Part shown: piece after piece, positions 1-6,658 of the stretch
Numbering within the stretch: the first letter of the stretch is position 1
How the letters are laid out: every line of letters begins with the position of its first letter
Assembly: GCA_938004025.1 (NCBI GenBank)
Contig: CALKXC010000410.1
Coordinates: forward strand, 1 to 6,658
Direction of reading: 5' to 3'
Source of the DNA: an uncultured Leucothrix sp.
GTDB taxonomy: Bacteria; Pseudomonadota; Gammaproteobacteria; Thiotrichales; Thiotrichaceae
Length of the DNA: 6,658 nucleotides
Notes under the pieces: model-generated
Database searches by the model: none
What the model was told of the DNA's origin: nothing
What the model saw: only the letters and a program-made list of their open reading frames with translations
Translations under genes and position numbers: made by a program

Positions 1-1149
1 ATTCGTAATATTCGCTTTTTATTGCCCGGTGGCATTTGCGCAAACAACCCGTTTAAACGAGTTAACAGCGCTCAGCAGTGCAAGGGAAACTACCAATCAT
101 TTGAGAAGTATCACAAGCACATTCTTTTTAATCCTGATTACCTCAACTTTATGCGACGTTTCAAAGTCATTCGCATGATGAATATTTCAGGCATTACTCG
201 TAATCGACTAACGGAATGGAGTCAGATGCCTCGTATGGAAGATGCGACTTGGGCTGGCTCAGAGTGGGATGGCATTCGTAGTCGTGGTGTTCCGGTTGAA
301 GTAATGGTCAAGTTAGCGAACAAACTCAATGCAACCCCTTGGTTTAATATCCCTCAAGAAGCTGATAATGCCTTAGTTCAAAAGTTTGCAACTTACGTAA
401 AGGAAAACCTGCGCCCTCACCTTAAGCCTTACCTTGAATACACCAATGAGGCTTGGAACAGTGCGTTTTCTAGTGCGGCTTACACCAAGGATATGGGCTT
501 AAAATTGGGCTTAGATCGTGACCGCGCTCAAGCTGGACACAAATACTATGTCAGACGCTCTTTAGAAATTTTCAATATATGGAAGCAGGTTTACGGTACA
601 CACCAACGCTTTACACGTGTCCTTGGGGGCTGGTCAGCCAATCCTCGCCTGACACCGATTCTATTAAGCTACATGGGTGCACACAAACAAGTCGATGCTT
701 TCGCTATTGCACCTTATTTCTTTGTGCACCAGCGTAACCTTCATGAAGTAAAATCTGTCCCTGATGTATTCCGCTTGCTTAAAGACGATAAGAATCCTTA
801 CTCAATGAACAACGTGTATAACATGTTGAGAAGACAAAAAGCTGAAGCTGATAAGTTTGGCGTTAAGTTGATTGCTTATGAAGGTGGGCAGCATTTGGTT
901 GCCAAAGGCACACGCTCTACCAAAGATCTTCCTAATCCTTATTTAATTGGTGCTAATCGTGCCAATCCAATGGAAACGATGTATGTTGAGTTCCTTAACA
1001 ATTGGAAGCAGATTACGGGCAGCCAGCTATTCGTTACTTTCTCGGCACCTCGTCCACCACAGTTCTTTGGAAGCTGGGGAATTAAGGAATATCTTAATCA
1101 GCCAGATTCTAAAGCACCTAAGTATCGTGGAATTGCCCGCTTTTTCTAA
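1..1149 (+). CDS. Partial glycoside-hydrolase-like (clan GH-A type) protein, 5' end missing
   Basis: The reading frame is open from the first base of the window, so the gene starts upstream; 382 codons are visible, ending in TAA at 1147-1149. A TTG at 22-24 could be read as a start, but the codons before it (IRNIRFLLPGG) continue the protein plausibly and no ribosome site precedes it. Two signatures suggest a (beta/alpha)8 hydrolase fold of the clan GH-A kind: an Asn-Glu pair in YLEYTNEAWN (NE codons at 445-450), the usual acid/base position, and a Glu late in the chain in LIAYEGGQHL (codon 880-882), the usual nucleophile position. Aromatic residues are frequent. Two Cys lie near the visible start (window codons 13 and 27). 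From memory, related proteins are often labelled cellulose-binding or hypothetical proteins; no binding module is visible here. A substrate cannot be named. The cut end would show whether it is secreted. It lies 28 bases before yffB with no visible terminator between. Confidence 0.8.
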   Translation: MRNIRFLLPGGICANNPFKRVNSAQQCKGNYQSFEKYHKHILFNPDYLNFMRRFKVIRMMNISGITRNRLTEWSQMPRMEDATWAGSEWDGIRSRGVPVEVMVKLANKLNATPWFNIPQEADNALVQKFATYVKENLRPHLKPYLEYTNEAWNSAFSSAAYTKDMGLKLGLDRDRAQAGHKYYVRRSLEIFNIWKQVYGTHQRFTRVLGGWSANPRLTPILLSYMGAHKQVDAFAIAPYFFVHQRNLHEVKSVPDVFRLLKDDKNPYSMNNVYNMLRRQKAEADKFGVKLIAYEGGQHLVAKGTRSTKDLPNPYLIGANRANPMETMYVEFLNNWKQITGSQLFVTFSAPRPPQFFGSWGIKEYLNQPDSKAPKYRGIARFF

Positions 1150-1164
1150 GATCTGATATTCGTT

Positions 1165-1170
1165 GGGGGA
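1165..1170 (+). promoter_or_regulatory. Ribosome binding site for the yffB-like gene
   Basis: The purine run GGGGGA lies seven bases before the ATG at 1178. This spacing supports ATG 1178 over the in-frame TTG at 1163, which has no comparable site and would place the purine run inside the coding sequence. Confidence 0.7.
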
Positions 1171-1177
1171 ACATAAT

Positions 1178-2690
<1,513 letters not shown>

Positions 2691-2695
2691 GCTAG

Positions 2696-2714
2696 CCTAG
2701 ATAGTAAATCTAGG
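2696..2714. other. Small hairpin at the dapE/truA convergence
   Basis: A seven-base perfect inverted repeat, CCTAGAT (2696-2702) and ATCTAGG (2708-2714) with a five-base loop, starts six bases after the dapE stop and includes the truA stop codon (2697-2699, read leftward as TAG). It could slow or end transcription from either side, or protect 3' ends. There is no T-run after the stem on either strand, so it does not qualify as a classical intrinsic terminator. Confidence 0.3.
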
Positions 2715-3488
2715 TAGGGTGTATTCGGCTGGCAGCTCAAATTGCTCGGGATAGTCTACGTGTACAAAATATAGACCTCCAGGAGGGGCTGTAGCGCCCG
2801 CTTGGTCACGATTCTTTTTTTGCATTAGCTCTGGCACCCAATCTGCAGGCTGCTTACCCTCACCAACAGCAAAAAGTGTTCCTGCAATATTTCTTACCAT
2901 ATGATACAAAAATGCATTTGCCTTCACATCGAGGTAAATAAAGTCGCCTTCCCTACTGACGCTAATGTCATGAATGGTTCTTACCGCGTGCTTTGCTTGG
3001 CATCCAGCCGCGCGTAAACTTGTAAAGTCTTGCTCACCCAATAAATATTGCGAAGCAATGTGCATGGATTCGTGATTCAATGCTCGACGGTGCCAAGACA
3101 CTCGTTTATTCAGAATAGCGGTACGCGTACCACGATTTAAAACGATATAACGATATCGCCTGGCTCCTGCTGAAAATCGTGCGTGAAAACTCTCGTCAAC
3201 GGGTTTAATCCAACGCATGACCGCTGATGAAGAAAGATTGCTGTTAGTCCCAAAGTGCCATGAGTCGATAGCGCGCTTTGCGTCACTTTCAAAATGGATG
3301 ATTTGGCCTATACCATGAACGCCTGTATCAGTTCGACCCGCACAAGTCACTTTAACTGGGTGGTTAGCAACCTTTGAAATAGCGCTCTCGACATCACCTT
3401 GAACTGAAGGTGCGTGATCTTGATACTGCCAGCCAAAATAAGCCGAACCATCATATTCTATACAAGCCGCGTATTTCATCCATTTCAC
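2697..3488 (-). CDS. truA: tRNA pseudouridine(38-40) synthase TruA
   Basis: TruA isomerises uridines 38, 39 and 40 in the anticodon arm of many tRNAs, in the cytosol. The 263-residue product has the family layout: IEYDGSAYFGWQ at residues 10-21, the catalytic motif CAGRTDTGVHG at 49-59 with nucleophile Asp54, FHARFSAGARRYRY at 101-114 containing the conserved active-site tyrosine region, and DVKANAFLYHMVRNIAGTL at 187-205. The length is close to the roughly 270 of E. coli TruA. The start is uncertain: GTG at 3488-3486 and ATG at 3479-3477 are both possible, giving 263 or 260 residues. Neither has a good ribosome site, and an in-frame stop at 3497-3495 excludes anything longer. The gene follows fimV on the same strand, an order known in Pseudomonas and relatives, but a strong terminator lies between them. 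Downstream it meets dapE rather than the trpF expected from the Pseudomonas order. Confidence 0.97.
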   Translation of the reverse strand: MKWMKYAACIEYDGSAYFGWQYQDHAPSVQGDVESAISKVANHPVKVTCAGRTDTGVHGIGQIIHFESDAKRAIDSWHFGTNSNLSSSAVMRWIKPVDESFHARFSAGARRYRYIVLNRGTRTAILNKRVSWHRRALNHESMHIASQYLLGEQDFTSLRAAGCQAKHAVRTIHDISVSREGDFIYLDVKANAFLYHMVRNIAGTLFAVGEGKQPADWVPELMQKKNRDQAGATAPPGGLYFVHVDYPEQFELPAEYTLPRFTI

Positions 3489-3506
3489 TGTTTTTTAGTT
3501 GAGCGT

Positions 3507-3515
3507 ATTCTAACA
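3507..3515 (-). promoter_or_regulatory. Candidate extended -10 promoter for truA
   Basis: Read leftward, this is TGTTAGAAT: a TAGAAT hexamer (one change from TATAAT) preceded by the TGn of an extended -10 element. No good -35 hexamer stands at the normal distance, which is usual for extended -10 promoters. Transcription would begin near 3500, about 12 bases before the GTG start or 21 before the ATG. Its place directly after the fimV terminator makes a separate truA promoter sensible. The call rests on motif match alone. Confidence 0.4.
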
Positions 3516-3585
3516 GGCTAAAATCAAAAAGGCCGAGCAATTGCTCGGCCTTTTTTAGCTGATCTAAAGTAAACACTTTAGCCTG
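3514..3585 (-). repeat. Nested inverted repeats around the fimV terminator
   Basis: CAGGCTAAA at 3514-3522 is the exact reverse complement of TTTAGCCTG at 3577-3585, so nine pairs could form around the terminator hairpin. The right arm also overlaps a second small hairpin, CTAAAGT (3564-3570) with ACTTTAG (3575-3581), which spans the fimV stop codon. The two pairings use the same bases and exclude each other. The left arm overlaps the truA promoter candidate. The pairing is seen directly; any regulatory role is inference. Confidence 0.5.
3526..3556 (-). terminator. Intrinsic terminator after fimV, symmetric in form
   Basis: A perfect 20-base palindrome at 3531-3550 (GGCCGAGC stem, AATT loop, GCTCGGCC) has eight GC-rich stem pairs. 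On the leftward strand it is followed by five T residues (complement of 3526-3530), the form of an intrinsic terminator for the fimV transcript, whose stop codon is 28 bases upstream. The rightward strand carries six T residues at 3551-3556, so the structure could also stop rightward read-through from the dapE side before it runs antisense into fimV. Confidence 0.85.
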
Positions 3586-6500
3586 CTTGAGTTAACAACT
3601 CTTTGGCTTCTTTGCGCTGATCATCATTACCTTCGGCCATCACTTCTTCAAGCGTGCTGCGAGCACCTTCAACATCACCCATATCCATATAAGCGCGTGC
3701 TAAATCCAGCTTGGTACTCACCTGTGCTTCCATTAAGCTTGTGTCAGCATCAGTGTCAAGGTCAAGGAAAGATAGATCATCATCCATTTCACCTAAAATG
3801 TCATCTTTAGCTTCTGACATTTTATAAACACTATTTTCAGGAAGAATCTTACCCATTCCAGTGTCGCTGCCATCTAAAGCAAGGTTTAAATTAGGCGATA
3901 CTATTTTGCTATCAACATTAACAGAGTCTTCAATGCCGTCTAGATCAAAATCTAAATCGTCAAAGTCTTCTAAACCTTCAAACTCTTTCGACTCTGACGT
4001 AGCCGCTTCTGCTACAGGCGCTGCTGGTGCATCATCAATGTCAAACTCACTAAAATCAAAGTCCATCTCATGATCGTTTGATTCCGTTGACTCTACTCCC
4101 GCCTCTGCTTCTGGCTTTGCATCGAGTTCAAAATCTTGTACAACAGCGTCTAAGTCGGCATCTTCGAATCCAAAGCTCTCAGCTGATGAATCTGCTTCTT
4201 CCACTTTTGGTTGAGTATCTGCTGACAAAAGACTGTCTAAGTCCATATCATCAAAATCTAACACTTCAGCGCTATCTGATTCCGGAGCAATTGTTTCGGC
4301 GATCTTTTCCTGTGCATTTTCAGCGTAGGCTTTACCTGCGGTAATTGCTACACCACCAGCCGCTGCGGCCGCGCCTAACATACCCAAATTGCCTGCTAAA
4401 CCATCGTCATCAGATTTTGGTGCTTCAACATTTGCTTTAGCGGTTGAATCGTTTATCACGGCGGCAACACCAGGGCTTGCAAATAATGCACTGGTTGGAA
4501 GCATCTTACTTCCCCAGTCAGAAACCTTTTCCCACAGCTCTTCTTTACCCGGGCCGTTTAACTGTGCAAACTCAGTTGCTGCAATTTCGAATGCTTCTTT
4601 ATTGTCAGAAGCGTGGTAATTTTCAAGAAGCTTCGCTCGATACTCAAGATTACCTGGTTGCTTCTCAATCGCCTTCTTTAGCTCAACTTCTGCTTGCTCA
4701 TGTAAGCCATAAACAATGTACACATCAGCTTCTTGAAGAATATCATCGCCATCATCGTCAACATCACCATCATTAATAACTGGCGCTGAGACTGGAGCAG
4801 GCGCACTAGCAGCTGCTGCAGGTTTAGATACTTCTTCTTGGATAAGCTCATCCATTGGATCGACATCAAAATCGTTATCAACCGCGCTTGAGCTGCCACC
4901 TAGACCTGAAAACGGATCGTCCATTTCAGATAATGTATCTGAGTTATTTTGAGGAGCCGCATCAAAATCACTACTTCCAGGCGCAAATGATGGATCATCA
5001 AAATCTATCGGGCTGTAATCATCATATTCATCATCACCGCTGTTACGTCGGCGTAAGAATAAGAATCCAGCGATTAGTGCTAATAACGAACCACCTCCAA
5101 GGCCTAACACTAGCGGCGAGCTCAACAAGTCAAGTATTCCGCCTTCTTCTTCAATAGGCTGACTTGGTGCAAGTGCTGTTGAAATATCGTCAACGACAGG
5201 CTCTTGGAAGATCTCAGTATCTTGACCCATATCATTAATGATTGCGTCTGCAGGATCTTGTGTTCTAACGATCGTTCCATCGTTACCATCCTGACTAGCG
5301 AGCATCTTCTCAATTTCTCCACCCTGCTCGTTGATAGTGCCTTCAACGTCAGTTTCGCTAGAGTTCATTGCCGTTGGCGGCTGACCTAAACTGACTTGCA
5401 GTTCCGCAAGCTGCTCATTTTTGAGAGTGATTAAACGATTTTTCTTTTTCAGCAGCGCTTCCAATTCAGAAACACGTGACTTCAATTCGTTGTTTTCACG
5501 AGTTCTCGCTGTGAGTGACTCACTCGCCAATGTCATTTGTCGATTAAGGTCGTCTAGCTTAGCTTGACCAACAAGATTGCCATTATTTGCCGAGTTCATG
5601 TTATTGGTTGAACCCAAGACTTCAATTCTTGCCTGACTATTTTTGACTGGACCGTTGTTAGTCCCAGCCGTTTTTCCAGGGCCATTTTGAGCAATCTGCT
5701 TATTTGTCGACTTCGTCGATCTTGCAGGGCGACTCTTTTTCCACTCTGCCGTTTGTGTCCGAATATCTTGACGCGCTGACCTTAATGAAACTCGTTTAGC
5801 TTCATTAATTGAAGGGCGTCGAACGTTAACCCCTGCTTTCAGGTTGTTGATATTCCGCTTACGGAAAGCAGTAGGATTGGCCTGATAGATAGCCATCATC
5901 ATCTGCTCATTGCGAACGCCGTTATAACCCAGCTTTTTTGCCACTTTAAATAGCGTATCGCCTCGACGTATACGGTAAGTTTTAGATTGGTTACCACCCG
6001 AAGCATTAGCTCCAGCCCCTCCTGTAGGAGGACCAGGACGACGCAAACCATCATTCTGTGCTTGTTGGCGCTGCTGCTGTAACTGCCTTTGGCGCTGCAA
6101 CTGTTGCTGTCGGGTTTGTTGCTGTTGTGCAATAACGCGTTGGCGCTGCTGTTGCTGGCGCTGCTGCTGAGTTACCGCTGCTTGCTGTTGTGGCTGTGCT
6201 TGAGTTCGCTGTGATGGATCAGGTCGTACACCAACGGTATTACTCGCTATTGAAGTCCCTGGCTGCATTAGCACAGGTGGGTCAAGCAACACAGTATATT
6301 CTTTTAGCAACTGACCTTTTGGCCAACTCACTTCTAAAAGGAAGTTGATAAACGGTTCTTTAACAGGCTGACTAGACGAAACGAGTATGACCGGCTTTCC
6401 GTTTTCCATTGCCGAGCGAAATCTAAGACCATTAAGGAAGTCTGGGCGCTCAATACCGACACGGCTAAATACCGAAGGTGAAGCAACTTTGACTTTCAGA

Positions 6501-6658
6501 GCACCGACATTTGCGTCGCCAACTGAGAGTAAACCTATTTTTGCCTTGAAAGGTTGGTTCAGATTAGAAACCGACTCAATCTCGCCTAACCCTAACGCCA
6601 AGGTAGCGCTGGGATAAGAGATAGCTATATATACAGCTAAACTTAAGGCCTTTTTATT
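3578..6658 (-). CDS. fimV: FimV/HubP-family polar peptidoglycan-binding membrane protein, N terminus cut
   Basis: FimV-type proteins anchor to peptidoglycan and organise cell poles; in Pseudomonas FimV supports type IV pilus assembly, twitching and cAMP signalling, and Vibrio HubP places ParA, chemotaxis and flagellar factors. The frame runs off the right edge with no ATG inside, so the start lies beyond 6658. Counting from the TTG codon at 6601, domains are: N-terminal FimV domain (about 1-109, with LGLGEIESVSNLNQPFKAKI), a Gln-rich stretch (134-182), LysM (207-263, RRGDTLFKVAKKLGYNG), a basic and Asn-rich linker, coiled coil (347-406), one membrane helix (497-516) followed by RRR, a long acidic cytoplasmic part with a TPR-like segment (621-681), and the C-terminal FimV domain (960-1007, LDLARAYMDMGDVEGARSTL). 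The 19 codons before 6601 read as a signal peptide. The visible length, 1026 residues, fits the family. truA follows downstream. Confidence 0.95.
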   Translation of the reverse strand, partial: NKKALSLAVYIAISYPSATLALGLGEIESVSNLNQPFKAKIGLLSVGDANVGALKVKVASPSVFSRVGIERPDFLNGLRFRSAMENGKPVILVSSSQPVKEPFINFLLEVSWPKGQLLKEYTVLLDPPVLMQPGTSIASNTVGVRPDPSQRTQAQPQQQAAVTQQQRQQQQRQRVIAQQQQTRQQQLQRQRQLQQQRQQAQNDGLRRPGPPTGGAGANASGGNQSKTYRIRRGDTLFKVAKKLGYNGVRNEQMMMAIYQANPTAFRKRNINNLKAGVNVRRPSINEAKRVSLRSARQDIRTQTAEWKKSRPARSTKSTNKQIAQNGPGKTAGTNNGPVKNSQARIEVLGSTNNMNSANNGNLVGQAKLDDLNRQMTLASESLTARTRENNELKSRVSELEALLKKKNRLITLKNEQLAELQVSLGQPPTAMNSSETDVEGTINEQGGEIEKMLASQDGNDGTIVRTQDPADAIINDMGQDTEIFQEPVVDDISTALAPSQPIEEEGGILDLLSSPLVLGLGGGSLLALIAGFLFLRRRNSGDDEYDDYSPIDFDDPSFAPGSSDFDAAPQNNSDTLSEMDDPFSGLGGSSSAVDNDFDVDPMDELIQEEVSKPAAAASAPAPVSAPVINDGDVDDDGDDILQEADVYIVYGLHEQAEVELKKAIEKQPGNLEYRAKLLENYHASDNKEAFEIAATEFAQLNGPGKEELWEKVSDWGSKMLPTSALFASPGVAAVINDSTAKANVEAPKSDDDGLAGNLGMLGAAAAAGGVAITAGKAYAENAQEKIAETIAPESDSAEVLDFDDMDLDSLLSADTQPKVEEADSSAESFGFEDADLDAVVQDFELDAKPEAEAGVESTESNDHEMDFDFSEFDIDDAPAAPVAEAATSESKEFEGLEDFDDLDFDLDGIEDSVNVDSKIVSPNLNLALDGSDTGMGKILPENSVYKMSEAKDDILGEMDDDLSFLDLDTDADTSLMEAQVSTKLDLARAYMDMGDVEGARSTLEEVMAEGNDDQRKEAKELLTQAG
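5054..5113 (-). other. FimV transmembrane helix
   Basis: About 20 uncharged residues (LVLGLGGGSLLALIAGFLFL) are followed at once by RRR and then an acidic region. The basic residues mark the cytoplasmic side, so LysM and the coiled coil face the periplasm and the acidic C-terminal half faces the cytosol, as known for FimV and HubP. Confidence 0.9.
6053..6202 (-). repeat. Gln/Arg-rich low-complexity stretch in FimV
   Basis: Of the 49 residues at FimV positions 134-182, 29 are Gln and seven are Arg, arranged in short Gln runs broken by Arg. At the DNA level this appears as imperfect CTG/TTG repeats on the plus strand. It joins the N-terminal domain to the Gly/Pro linker before LysM, and so lies in the periplasm. 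The codons are mixed CAA and CAG, so it is not a simple pure triplet expansion. Confidence 0.9.
6590..6658 (-). other. Sec signal peptide of FimV, partial
   Basis: Translating leftward from the right edge gives NKKALSLAVYIAISYP, then SATLALGLGEIES. The pair of lysines, a hydrophobic core and small residues near ALA form a normal Sec signal peptide, with cleavage probably just after the A of TLA, before LGLGEI. This fits the FimV family, whose mature proteins begin near a GLGEI motif. The initiating Met should be one or a few codons past the edge. Confidence 0.85.

Noticed and set aside
22..24. TTG as start of the GH-like gene
   Set aside because: The frame is open to the first base, the preceding codons look like protein, and no ribosome site is present; the gene is simply cut by the window edge.
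3531..3550. Perfect 20-base palindrome as an operator or recombination site
   Set aside because: The GC-rich stem, short AT loop and flanking T-runs just after a gene end fit an intrinsic terminator better.
4739..4777. CAT/ATC-rich stretch resembling a microsatellite
   Set aside because: It encodes the Asp-rich run DGDVDDDGDD on the leftward strand; the triplets are imperfect and explained by amino-acid composition.
4078..5157. Several plus-strand open frames of 76 to 110 codons opposite fimV
   Set aside because: They are low-complexity Leu/His/Gln-rich mirrors of the acidic coding strand, with no recognisable domain or ribosome site; fimV explains the region.

Overview
The window looks like chromosomal DNA from a gammaproteobacterium with moderate GC (mid-40s percent by eye, not computed). 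The evidence is a yffB-dapE pair as in E. coli, a fimV-truA pair as in Pseudomonas and relatives, and FimV itself, which is largely a gammaproteobacterial (and some betaproteobacterial) protein. The genus cannot be fixed from this sequence alone; a marine or Oceanospirillales-like organism is a guess.

Layout. Five protein genes fill almost the whole window. The left half reads rightward. It starts with the 3' part of a gene for a glycoside-hydrolase-like TIM-barrel protein (1-1149, cut by the left edge), then an ArsC/Spx-like YffB protein (1178-1528), then dapE for succinyl-diaminopimelate desuccinylase (1560-2690). The gaps are only 28 and 31 bases, so these three could share a transcript. 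The right half reads leftward: a large fimV (3578 to beyond the right edge) followed by truA (2697-3488). dapE and truA converge with six bases between their stop codons. The only real intergenic region (3489-3577) holds a strong hairpin terminator after fimV, an extended -10 promoter candidate for truA, and additional nested inverted repeats.

Function. DapE supplies diaminopimelate and lysine for peptidoglycan. FimV is a peptidoglycan-binding inner-membrane protein that organises cell poles, type IV pili and twitching in relatives. TruA modifies tRNA anticodon arms. YffB is a conserved dapE neighbour of unclear role. The GH-like protein has both expected catalytic glutamates but an unknown substrate.

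I see no RNA genes, insertion sequences, CRISPR arrays, phage genes or defence genes. The window is mostly ordinary core genome. The more interesting points are the composition and repeats of the FimV protein, the fimV-truA junction, and the uncharacterised hydrolase-like protein. I do not see convincing evidence for a wholly new system.
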